Part shown: positions 52,625-60,497 of the stretch, one piece after another | How the letters are laid out: each line of letters opens with the position of its first letter | How positions within the stretch are numbered: position 1 is the first letter of the stretch | DNA from: an uncultured Vampirovibrio sp. | Lineage (GTDB): Bacteria > Cyanobacteriota > Vampirovibrionia > Gastranaerophilales > Gastranaerophilaceae | Reading direction: 5' to 3' | Length of the DNA stretch: 64,000 bases | Assembly (NCBI GenBank): GCA_910577515.1 | Contig: CAJTLW010000010.1 | Coordinates: forward strand, 21,495 to 85,494 | The notes under the pieces: generated by a model | Told to the model about the DNA's origin: nothing | The model's input: the letters and a program-made list of their open reading frames with translations, nothing else | Database searches by the model: none | Made by a program: the position numbers and the translations under genes

Positions 52625-53344
52625 ATGGAAGAATTAATTAAAAAATTAACGGAATGGATTTTTATTTGTCAGGAAAAGTTTTATGAAAAAAAATATAAAA
52701 AACATCTTGCAAATATTAAATATTCTGTTACAAATTCCACCACAAAAACCCATACACAAGCAGGAATTAAGCTCACCTTAAATTCTAAAACCGAACAAAA
52801 TAAGAAAAAAGTAAATGATGAAGTTAAAGAAATTGTTACAAAAAATTTAAAAACCCCAAATGCCTTGCTTGCCTATATTGAAGAAAACGGCACAAAGGTT
52901 TTCAGGGTGCCTTATGCAAAAAAACTTTTAATTTTGGTTGGTGAACAAGAAGGCTTCATTACACCAACAACAGGGATAAACGCCTTTGTTTTAAACCTTA
53001 TTTTAAACCATAAGTTTGCCTTTAAAACAGAACCTGTGTTTGTTTTAGGCACAGGGCAAATTAATATTTATAATATGGCACACCAGTTTCATAAGTGGTA
53101 TGGCTATAAAACGGGTTTGCCAGGGTTTGATGAAGCTGCACAGGAAAAATTTAAAAAAATATTTGATTATGAAATAGATGCAAACGTTGAATTATTGTCG
53201 TATGAAGAGATTTTATCCTTAAAAGAAGCAATTCACAGGGATATTGAGGCCATTGATTTTGTGATAAAGCTTGCAAAGGAAAATGATGGCGCAAAGAAGG
53301 TTTTCAACAATATTAAAGAAAAAAACAACGAAACAAATATTTAA
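52625..53344 (+). CDS. Hypothetical protein, 239 aa
   Basis: The protein is soluble and Lys-rich. A helical N-terminus (L-T-E-W-I-F-I-C-Q-E-K-F-Y) precedes a core with N-A-L-L-A-Y-I-E-E-N-G-T-K-V-F and E-Q-E-G-F-I-T-P-T-T-G-I-N-A-F. V-L-G-T-G-Q-I-N-I-Y-N and H-Q-F-H-K-W-Y-G-Y-K-T-G-L-P-G-F-D follow. The last block looks like a conserved motif, but I do not recognise the family. Its ribosome site lies inside the pgk terminator stem, so expression may depend on its own promoter. Confidence 0.7.
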   Translation: MEELIKKLTEWIFICQEKFYEKKYKKHLANIKYSVTNSTTKTHTQAGIKLTLNSKTEQNKKKVNDEVKEIVTKNLKTPNALLAYIEENGTKVFRVPYAKKLLILVGEQEGFITPTTGINAFVLNLILNHKFAFKTEPVFVLGTGQINIYNMAHQFHKWYGYKTGLPGFDEAAQEKFKKIFDYEIDANVELLSYEEILSLKEAIHRDIEAIDFVIKLAKENDGAKKVFNNIKEKNNETNI

Positions 53345-53425
53345 GCTTAATGAGTTTATTTTGGGTTCGGGGTTTTTAATTCCTTGAAATAAAGTGTGTA
53401 ATATGATAACATAATACCAGAGAAG

Positions 53426-53450
53426 TTGTTTATTAATTGTTTATCGTAAA
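53426..53450 (+). promoter_or_regulatory. Paired TTGTTTAT boxes upstream of paralogue B
   Basis: TTGTTTATTAA (53426-53436) is followed at once by TTGTTTATCGTAAA (53437-53450). The pair lies just before the AAAGG ribosome site of the glycine-rich gene, as in paralogues A and C. Confidence 0.7.
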
Positions 53451-53458
53451 GGTTAATT

Positions 53459-56341
53459 ATGAAAGAAAATTTGTTATGCACACATGGTGCAAAGAGTTTT
53501 CAGCAAGCTAAGTGCTTTTTGGCTGAAATAATTATGCTAATGAAGGGGAATGTTAAAGCTTGGTTGTGTCATTGCGAGCAAAGCGAAGCAATCCAGAAAA
53601 GATGTGGGTTTTCACTCGTTGAAATGCTTATGGCTTTACTTGTTGCATCATTATTGCTTGCAGCGCTCGCCCCTGTTATGACAAGAAAAATGAATGAGAA
53701 TATCCACGTAAGCGGGGAATTCAGTGTCGGGGATAAAAAGGTTAAAACTTATGAAATAAGCTATAATGATTGTTTGGCTTTGCCCGGTGCGGAAGAAAAA
53801 ACTGCCTCTGACGGCAGCAAATATTGCGAAGGAGAATGGGTTGTTCCAAACAACTACAACGGCCCTATGACTGTTACTTTAATAAGTGCAGGAGGTGGGG
53901 GCGGAACTGCCCCAACTGCAGGCTACACAGAATATACAACTGCAGGAAGCACAAATACATTCACTGTTCCTGCTATGGTTAATCAAATAGAAGCCACTCT
54001 AATTTCAGGCGGAGCAGGTGGTGGCGCCGGCGGACAGGTGGAAAAAACCCAAACTTTCAGTACTGCAGGTGTTTCAAGCTGGAACAACATTCCCGATGCC
54101 ATTAAAGATAAATATGTTAGCGTAATTGGCTGTGGCGGAGGTGGAGGTGGCGGGGGTTCTCATGTTATATCTTCAAATAAAACAGTTTATGGAGGTGGTG
54201 GAGGTTCTGGTGGCTACAGAACAACTCCTATGGGCATTAAGGTAGGTCAAAATACAGCCTCTATATCTTACCAAATAGGTGGTGGGGGTGGTGGGGGTGG
54301 TGACGGTTCAAGCGCATATCTTGGTAAAATGGGAGCTTGCGGAGGCGGTGGAGACGGAGGAAGCGATAGCCGAAATAGAACAAATAATACTTGCAATCCT
54401 AATTATGGAGGACTTGGCGGGGGTGCAAATGATAATGACACAAATATATTGCTTGCAACTGGAGGAAAACCTAACGGGGGCGGTGCCACCGGTATAAGTA
54501 GTAGCGGTCCTACTGAAGCTAAATCAGGAGGAGTTGGCGCAAATGGAGGCAATGGTGGAAAAAGCGGATATCAATACAAAGTTGATAATGGAAGCTTATT
54601 TTCAGTAATGAGCGGAGGTGGTGGAGGAGCTTATGGAGGTGGGGGTGGAGGTTCTGGTTGTGCAGGTGGAGGTGGTGGAGGGGGTGGTCCTACATATTTT
54701 AACGATATTCTAATAGCCTCAGGTGGTGGGGGTGGAGGTTCCGTGGGTGGAGCAAATGCAAGTTCAGGATCTCCATGGTCTTGTCCCGGCGGTGGGGGTG
54801 GCGGCGGTGGGGGTAATGGTGGCGGTGGGGGTGGTAATGGCGGTGACAATGCAACATATCGATCAGGTATATTTAATGCCGGCGGTGGTGGTAAAGGAGG
54901 ATATCCAAATGGTAGCAATGGAGGAGCTAATACTTATGGATACAACGCAAATCTTGCAACTGCTACAAAATGGGGTACAGATTATTGCCGTGGCGGTATT
55001 GGTGGAGGTTTATCTGGTAATCAAACCGGTGAATCAGGCAAATCCGGCATTATTAAAGTCACTTATCTTGACTATGGCACAGGTGGCGGGGGAGGCGGAG
55101 GCGGTACGATTATAGGATTAAATCGTCAGAATGTGGCTGAAAAAGAAAATTTAACTATTATTGTGGGTTCCGGGGCAAATGGAGGAACTCTAGGTGAAAT
55201 TGACCAAAATGGAAGTATAATTACTGCAACAAATGGTGTCAATAGCAGAATGTCATTTTTAAAAAGAAAAGATGATGTATTACAACAAACAGGTATGAAC
55301 ACTGATACAACTTGTAGCTGGTCAGGATGTGGGGGTGATGCCGGCGGAGAATGCAACGGAACCTGGTGTTCTCCCGGACATGTGGTAACATACTGGACAT
55401 TAAGTCAAAGAGGCGATAATACGGAAAACTTTACCAAATCCATAGCCACAAATTCGAAACTGCCCGGTTTTAGTGTAACCGGCGATAATAAATCAACCGA
55501 CGGTAAGGGTGCCGATGGTGGCGCTGTTACTACCCCCTGGTTTGAATGTACCCCCGGTAAAGGCGGAACGGCTTCAAGCCCTACAGGTGGTAATGCATCA
55601 GGCTACGGTTGCGGGGGCGGGGGTGGATATGGCCTTCATGACGGTGGTAAAGGCTCCGGTGGATATGCCCGCCTCTCTTGGAATTTATATTGGGATGCTA
55701 CTTTAGACAGTGGTAAAGGAGCCTATAAACGCGCTGAAACCGGTTCAGGGGGCGGTGGGGCAAGTGGAAACATTATGAAATTTTCCGTAAACGCCATAAG
55801 CGGGCAACCTATAAGCATCAGGATAGGTAAGGGCGGTGCAGGCGCTTATGTTGCAAGCAACACTGTTGTTCCTGCAATAAAAGGCGGAGATACTGTCTTT
55901 GGAACAAACGCCACAGGAGAAATAAAAGTGGCAGGCGGAAACGGCGGAAACAGCCCGACTGTGAGCGGAAATACACCAAACACTGTTTTTGTAAACGGAA
56001 CGGGTGGAACCGTGCCTGATAAAAACATTTGTAAATATTCCGGCAGCGACTACACTAAAAAAACCGCATACTGCACCAAAGGAGGAGAGGGTAAAAACCC
56101 TGCAGGCTCTAATGGCGGCAAAGGCGGTAACCTTGCAGGATATGGTGAAGGCGGTGCAGGAGGCGTTCAGGATACAGGAAATAACAGCCTGGGTGTTGCA
56201 GGAAACGGAATAGGCTCAGGGGGCGGAGGCGCTGCAATAAGAGAATTATCAGGAGCTATCAACACAGCCGATATATTAAACAATCCAAATAAAGGCGGAG
56301 ATGGCGCAAGCGGAAAAATAATAATCCAGGTGCTTGAATAG
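53459..56341 (+). CDS. Giant glycine-rich protein with type IV prepilin N-terminus (paralogue B)
   Basis: The 960-residue protein has a 50-residue leader, then G-F-S-L-V-E-M-L-M-A-L-L-V-A-S-L-L-L, with Gly at -1 and Glu at +5. The leader ends with C-H-C-E-Q-S-E-A-I-Q-K-R-C, encoded by a dispersed repeat. After the membrane helix come D-C-L-A-L-P-G-type residues, then a glycine-rich passenger with blocks identical in style to paralogue A (T-A-P-T-A-G-Y-T-E-Y, T-V-P-A-M-V-N, L-I-S-G-G-A-G-G-G-A-G-G-Q). It ends G-K-I-I-I-Q-V-L-E. Some cysteines sit near the N-terminal region. Surface adhesin or fibre is an inference. The DNA encoding the hydrophobic helix is nearly identical in B and C, hinting at recent duplication or conversion. 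Confidence 0.8.
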   Translation: MKENLLCTHGAKSFQQAKCFLAEIIMLMKGNVKAWLCHCEQSEAIQKRCGFSLVEMLMALLVASLLLAALAPVMTRKMNENIHVSGEFSVGDKKVKTYEISYNDCLALPGAEEKTASDGSKYCEGEWVVPNNYNGPMTVTLISAGGGGGTAPTAGYTEYTTAGSTNTFTVPAMVNQIEATLISGGAGGGAGGQVEKTQTFSTAGVSSWNNIPDAIKDKYVSVIGCGGGGGGGGSHVISSNKTVYGGGGGSGGYRTTPMGIKVGQNTASISYQIGGGGGGGGDGSSAYLGKMGACGGGGDGGSDSRNRTNNTCNPNYGGLGGGANDNDTNILLATGGKPNGGGATGISSSGPTEAKSGGVGANGGNGGKSGYQYKVDNGSLFSVMSGGGGGAYGGGGGGSGCAGGGGGGGGPTYFNDILIASGGGGGGSVGGANASSGSPWSCPGGGGGGGGGNGGGGGGNGGDNATYRSGIFNAGGGGKGGYPNGSNGGANTYGYNANLATATKWGTDYCRGGIGGGLSGNQTGESGKSGIIKVTYLDYGTGGGGGGGGTIIGLNRQNVAEKENLTIIVGSGANGGTLGEIDQNGSIITATNGVNSRMSFLKRKDDVLQQTGMNTDTTCSWSGCGGDAGGECNGTWCSPGHVVTYWTLSQRGDNTENFTKSIATNSKLPGFSVTGDNKSTDGKGADGGAVTTPWFECTPGKGGTASSPTGGNASGYGCGGGGGYGLHDGGKGSGGYARLSWNLYWDATLDSGKGAYKRAETGSGGGGASGNIMKFSVNAISGQPISIRIGKGGAGAYVASNTVVPAIKGGDTVFGTNATGEIKVAGGNGGNSPTVSGNTPNTVFVNGTGGTVPDKNICKYSGSDYTKKTAYCTKGGEGKNPAGSNGGKGGNLAGYGEGGAGGVQDTGNNSLGVAGNGIGSGGGGAAIRELSGAINTADILNNPNKGGDGASGKIIIQVLE
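53567..53600. repeat. Dispersed repeat, copy 3 (inside the leader of paralogue B)
   Basis: GTGTCATTGCGAGC...CGAAGCAATCCAGAAAA in plus orientation, read here as C-H-C-E-Q-S-E-A-I-Q-K. The frame differs from that used by copy 1 in paralogue A. Confidence 0.8.
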
Positions 56342-56411
56342 CACCTCCCCTTTTAGGGGGTTTACCTGCTAATGTTCTCTTTTAAAATTTTTAGATAAAA
56401 CAACAATTTTT

Positions 56412-56450
56412 GGGGCGTATTACAATTTGTAACCTAATGCGCCTCTTTTC
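56412..56450 (+). terminator. Probable terminator of paralogue B
   Basis: An imperfect stem of GGGGCGTATTACA with TGTAACCTAATGCGCCTC is followed by TTTTC. A shorter CCCC/GGGG hairpin lies at about 56346-56361. Confidence 0.5.
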
Positions 56451-56554
56451 TTATTCAGAATAACATTATAATCATATTTTGAAAAGACTGCCGGTTTTAT
56501 GGATTATTCGCTACGCTCACAACAGCAGGCAGGGCAGGATTTTGTAACTGGAAA

Positions 56555-57826
56555 TTAATCCTTTATTAAGTCTTTTACTTCATTTTGCAATTTTTTTAAT
56601 TTCTTTTCAAGCTTATCAGCAGGAGTATTATTCAGTAAAATTTCTTCCAGCGTACGGTTTAGCGTATCATTTATTGCTTTTTTATTTTTATACCCGAAAT
56701 CTTCCTTTACAAGGGAATTTAGCTGACTTGCACCGATACAGCGGGATTTTTCACATAAATCATCCGGGCAGTCTATAAAATAATCATCTAAAAGTACTTC
56801 TAAATTAGCAGGAAGAGTATTTGTAAGTTTTGCAAATTTCAACTGATTTTCTTTATTTGTTAAAAGAAAGGCAAATTCTTTTGCTAAAGCTTTATTTTTA
56901 GCGTTTTTCGGGATAACAAAATTCATCAAACCGACATCATATTTGCCATCAGGGGATGTCAACTGGTTTGTGATTTCAGATGCAGCATATACATCCGGTG
57001 CATTTTCTTTAATCATTTTAATAAAATTTGACCCTGCAACAACAAATATTGCATTTGATGCCATATACTGTTCAATCATTTCCCTGTGGTTGATTGTAAG
57101 TGTATCTTTTGGCAGATAACCTTTTTTATACATATCATCAAACATTGTAATTACATGATTTAGGGTTGAAAATTCGGTATCATCTTCAAAGTTTGAAATA
57201 TAATATTTATTTAAAATCTTTGCAAAAGTATCATTTTCATTAAGGTTTAACACAATTGAAGGTTTATCTGTACAATTTTTAATATCGGATGCTAATTCAT
57301 AAACATCTTCATAACTTGCAACAACAGGATAATTGCCTTCAAAACATTTATCTAAAATCTTTTGATTATAAACCGTAACAGGACTTGTAGCATAAAAAGG
57401 AATTGCAAAAATATTATTTTGATACCGTAATTTATCAATTAATTCCGGATGATAATCATTCATTTCGTCTTCTGAGAAATATTCCAAAATCCCCTTTTGT
57501 GCCAAAAGAGAAGAAAAATCAGGGTTTAAATTAATCAAATCCGGCGGATGACCAGATAAAACACTTGCAAGGGTGCGCTTTTGGGCTTCTGCTATAGGAA
57601 TATCCACCCAAACAACTTCAACATCAGGATGATTTTTCTTAAATGTTTCAATATTATCTTCTATAAAACGTCCTGCCGGGGTTTTTAGCTGGATTGTCCA
57701 AAATGTAAATGTTGGTTTTTTTGGATTTTTATTTAAAATTTTATTTTTATAAATATAATATCCTGCCGCTGAAAGTGAGCCAATAAGGCTAATTAGAACT
57801 AACGTTATTAAAATCTTCTTCATCAT
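56555..57826 (-). CDS. Extracellular sugar-binding protein (ABC-type, SBP family 1)
   Basis: The frame runs to 57895, but the ATG at 57826 is preferred because the upstream part would overlap rarA and a TATAAT ends 6 nt before it. The product has an N-terminal membrane segment (L-I-T-L-V-L-I-S-L-I-G-S-L-S-A-A-G) and no lipobox Cys, so a signal anchor is likely. The body is a large periplasmic binding protein: F-W-T-I-Q-L-K-T-P-A-G-R-F, P-P-D-L-I-N-L-N-P-D and P-F-Y-A-T-S-P-V-T-V-Y-N. The C-terminus is Lys/Leu-rich coiled coil. Permease and ATPase genes are absent here. Confidence 0.85.
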   Translation of the reverse strand: MMKKILITLVLISLIGSLSAAGYYIYKNKILNKNPKKPTFTFWTIQLKTPAGRFIEDNIETFKKNHPDVEVVWVDIPIAEAQKRTLASVLSGHPPDLINLNPDFSSLLAQKGILEYFSEDEMNDYHPELIDKLRYQNNIFAIPFYATSPVTVYNQKILDKCFEGNYPVVASYEDVYELASDIKNCTDKPSIVLNLNENDTFAKILNKYYISNFEDDTEFSTLNHVITMFDDMYKKGYLPKDTLTINHREMIEQYMASNAIFVVAGSNFIKMIKENAPDVYAASEITNQLTSPDGKYDVGLMNFVIPKNAKNKALAKEFAFLLTNKENQLKFAKLTNTLPANLEVLLDDYFIDCPDDLCEKSRCIGASQLNSLVKEDFGYKNKKAINDTLNRTLEEILLNNTPADKLEKKLKKLQNEVKDLIKD

Positions 57827-57840
57827 GGTAAAATTATACA
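57827..57840. promoter_or_regulatory. 14-bp bidirectional spacer with face-to-face -10 boxes
   Basis: Plus strand: TAAAAT at 57829-57834, 6 nt before the ATG at 57841. Minus strand: TATAAT at 57833-57838, 6 nt before the ATG of the sugar-binding protein. The hexamers overlap by two bases. Confidence 0.6.
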
Positions 57841-59082
57841 ATGAATTTATTTGATGCACTAGAAGAAAATAATAAACAAACCCCGCTTGCAGCACTTTTG
57901 AGGCCTAAGAATCTGGATGAATTTTTGGGGCAGACAAACGTTATAAGCGAAAATTCACCCATAAATAAACTTCTAAAAGCAAACAGGCTTTTTTCTTTAA
58001 TTTTATGGGGGCCGCCCGGGTGCGGAAAAACCACTCTTGCAAGGCTTATAGCCAATTATCATAAAGCAAATTTTTTAGAGCTTTCCGCTGTAACATCTGG
58101 CGTAAAAGATGTAAAAGATGCCGTTTTACAGGCTAAAGACAATTTAAGAAGCGGCATCCGCACTATTCTTTTTATAGATGAAATTCATAGATATTCTAAA
58201 ACTCAACAGGATGCACTTTTGCCGCATATTGAAAACGGAACTTTTCATTTAATAGGTTCTACTACAGAAAACCCTTCTTTTCAGGTGGTGCCGGCGCTTT
58301 TATCTCGTGCGCAGGTTATTATGCTTAACCGCATTGATGAAAATAGCATGAAAAAAATTGTTGAAAAAGGGTTTAATTATCTGAAAGAACATTATTCAAA
58401 TATACCTGTAACTATTGAAGATGAAGCGGTTGAAACAATTGTAAATTTATCATCAGGCGATGCAAGATATGCCTTAAATACGGTTGAAAATTCTTATTTT
58501 GCAGCGTACGGAGATGGAAAAAGTTCTGATAGCACCGTAAATAAGAAATTAATTGAAGATTTGCTTCAAAAAAGCACTGCAAGATATGACCGACAAGGCC
58601 ATTATGATTGTCTTTCAGCGTTTCAAAAATCTTTAAGAGGCTCTGATCCTGATGCTGCAATATATTACCTTGCAAAAATGCTTGTTAACGGCGAAGACCC
58701 AAGAATTATTGCTAGAAGATTGATTGTTTGCGCAAGCGAAGATGTCGGAAATGCAGATTTCAGAGCATTTTTAATAGCAGAAGCAGCATTGAAAGCGGTT
58801 GAAACCCTTGGAATGCCTGAATGCAGAATTGCACTTGCACAGGCAACTGAATTTGTTGCGCGTGCAAAAAAATCAAACAGGGCAATTATGGCAATAGACG
58901 AAGCTATGGCCGATATTCAATCAGGACAAGATTTTCCACCGCCAATGCATTTAAGAGATGCTCATTATAAAGATGCTAAGAAATACGGCTTTGGCGAAGG
59001 ATATGTTTATACACACAACAATCCTGAATATAAGCAACAATTTTTGCCTGATGAGATTAAAGATAAAAAATATTTCCATTAG
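57841..59082 (+). CDS. rarA: Replication-associated recombination protein A
   Basis: RarA (MgsA) is an AAA+ ATPase that acts at stalled forks and binds SSB and single-stranded ends. The 413-residue protein has L-A-A-L-L-R-P-K-N-L-D-E-F-L-G-Q, Walker A G-P-P-G-C-G-K-T-T-L-A-R and F-I-D-E-I-H-R. It also has G-S-T-T-E-N-P-S-F and the C-terminal domain A-R-R-L-I-V-C-A-S-E-D-V-G. There is no Shine-Dalgarno site, and the start is probably leaderless. Confidence 0.95.
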   Translation: MNLFDALEENNKQTPLAALLRPKNLDEFLGQTNVISENSPINKLLKANRLFSLILWGPPGCGKTTLARLIANYHKANFLELSAVTSGVKDVKDAVLQAKDNLRSGIRTILFIDEIHRYSKTQQDALLPHIENGTFHLIGSTTENPSFQVVPALLSRAQVIMLNRIDENSMKKIVEKGFNYLKEHYSNIPVTIEDEAVETIVNLSSGDARYALNTVENSYFAAYGDGKSSDSTVNKKLIEDLLQKSTARYDRQGHYDCLSAFQKSLRGSDPDAAIYYLAKMLVNGEDPRIIARRLIVCASEDVGNADFRAFLIAEAALKAVETLGMPECRIALAQATEFVARAKKSNRAIMAIDEAMADIQSGQDFPPPMHLRDAHYKDAKKYGFGEGYVYTHNNPEYKQQFLPDEIKDKKYFH

Positions 59083-59201
59083 TCATCATTTTGTTGTATA
59101 ATTGATTGTAACAGTTTTGTAACAAAACTTCATGAAATTAGCAATATTTTATATTCATACGCTTTATTCTCAGTGTGTGAAAGGAATAAAAGGAAACCAA
59201 G

Positions 59202-60011
59202 ATGCTTTCTGTTAATTCAATAAATTCACAAGTGAATTTTTCAGGTTCTAAAAAAGCGCCAAAAGAAGCTAAAAAAGATAAGCCGAAATTAAGCGAACTT
59301 GGCGGAAGAACTTTTGAAGAAAAATATGCAAGTACAAAAGACGGAAAACCTGTTAACGTTACAACAGCAAATGCAGGAATTCTTTTTGGTGATTATATTT
59401 TAGACCATTTAATAGAGTTTGCGGTTGCCGGTGTTGCATTTGTTGGCGTGGGGCTTAAAAGCAAGAAATTATTAAGCGGCGTTTCAAGCGGCTTTGTTGA
59501 TGCAGCAAAACAAATGACCCAAAAAGACGGGGATAAAATCGGTGCAGCAAAGAAGTTTGTAAATTATATGGAATCAGCAAAGAAAAATATTGCAAAAGCT
59601 AAAAAAGCTAAAGCAACGAATATTGCGGATAATTTGCAGGAAGCAGCTAAAGAAAATGCCCGGAAAACAATCGTTGAAGGCTCTGTTATAGATAAAATTG
59701 TAAAAAAAGCTGATGACGATAAATCTGTAATTTCAAAAATAGTTAAAAAAGTTACAAAAAACCCGAATGCAGGCTCTAAAGAAGCAGCAGAATTCTTTGC
59801 AAAAGATTTAGGAATTACAAGAGGCGCAGATGTTATTGATAATGCCATGGCACTCGGAACTGCAGGCGCTGCAGCAAAAGTTGCTAAAGACGGTGCTGAC
59901 ATTGGAACAGATTTAAATGATGATGATGTTGCAGATAAAGCCGCGGCAGCAAACCGTCGTAGTATAGAAAAAGCACAAAAAGCTGCAAGCGTGGTACTTA
60001 ATGCACTATAA
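59202..60011 (+). CDS. Hypothetical tagged protein, 269 aa
   Basis: The protein starts M-L-S-V-N-S-I-N-S-Q-V-N-F-S-G-S-K-K, one of the shortest versions of the tag (F13, G15). It has one hydrophobic segment, I-E-F-A-V-A-G-V-A-F-V-G-V-G-L, around residue 75. The rest is Lys/Ala-rich helix (K-N-I-A-K-A-K-K-A-K-A-T) with a low-complexity Asp/Ala C-terminus. No family is recognised. The next gene starts 20 bp later and is also tagged, so the two form an operon. Confidence 0.7.
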   Translation: MLSVNSINSQVNFSGSKKAPKEAKKDKPKLSELGGRTFEEKYASTKDGKPVNVTTANAGILFGDYILDHLIEFAVAGVAFVGVGLKSKKLLSGVSSGFVDAAKQMTQKDGDKIGAAKKFVNYMESAKKNIAKAKKAKATNIADNLQEAAKENARKTIVEGSVIDKIVKKADDDKSVISKIVKKVTKNPNAGSKEAAEFFAKDLGITRGADVIDNAMALGTAGAAAKVAKDGADIGTDLNDDDVADKAAAANRRSIEKAQKAASVVLNAL

Positions 60012-60031
60012 AAAAATAAAGGAATAATATT

Positions 60032-60376
60032 ATGATTACCCCAATCTCAAATAATTTAAACGCGACAAGCAATCTTTCAAGCATTGAAAGACCAAGAGTT
60101 CCCCGAAGAAATAATGCTGTTGACAGTGTCAGCTTCACAGGGAAGGGCAATTTTAGCGCCGGCAAAGTGGCTTCAAATATCAGAGGTTTCTTTGGTAAAG
60201 CTTTTACTTTCATAAAAGATAAATCAAACCAGCTAATTCATTCAAAAGTGGTACAAGGTGCTAAGAGCAATATCGTAAAAGGTTTCCATAAAACTGTTGA
60301 TTTTGTAAGAGGTATTCCGAAAGCCATTAGCGGCTTCTTCAGTAAAATCGCAGATAAATTTTCAAAAAAAGCATAA
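60032..60376 (+). CDS. Small basic tagged protein, 114 aa
   Basis: The tag lies after a longer polar leader: M-I-T-P-I-S-N-N-L-N-A-T-S ... D-S-V-S-F-T-G-K-G (F35, G37). The rest is basic, with F-H-K-T-V-D-F-V-R-G-I-P-K-A-I-S-G-F-F-S-K-I-A and a C-terminal amphipathic helix. It has no membrane segment and could bind nucleic acid or membrane surfaces. It follows the other tagged gene by 20 bp and is closed by a terminator. Confidence 0.65.
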   Translation: MITPISNNLNATSNLSSIERPRVPRRNNAVDSVSFTGKGNFSAGKVASNIRGFFGKAFTFIKDKSNQLIHSKVVQGAKSNIVKGFHKTVDFVRGIPKAISGFFSKIADKFSKKA

Positions 60377-60418
60377 TTTTAAATTAAAAGAAATGCTATA
60401 TATAGCAAAATGGTTATA

Positions 60419-60446
60419 AAAAGACCCTCGTTTTGAAGGGTCTTTT
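60419..60446 (+). terminator. Terminator of the tagged gene pair
   Basis: AAAGACCCT/AGGGTCTTT form a stem with a short loop and are followed by TTTTGATTTT. A perfect 14-bp palindrome (TGCTATATATAGCA, 60394-60407) precedes it. Confidence 0.85.
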
Positions 60447-60497
60447 GATTTTATTAAATTCTAAAAATATGCTATAATGCATTTTGTTAGGAACTTT

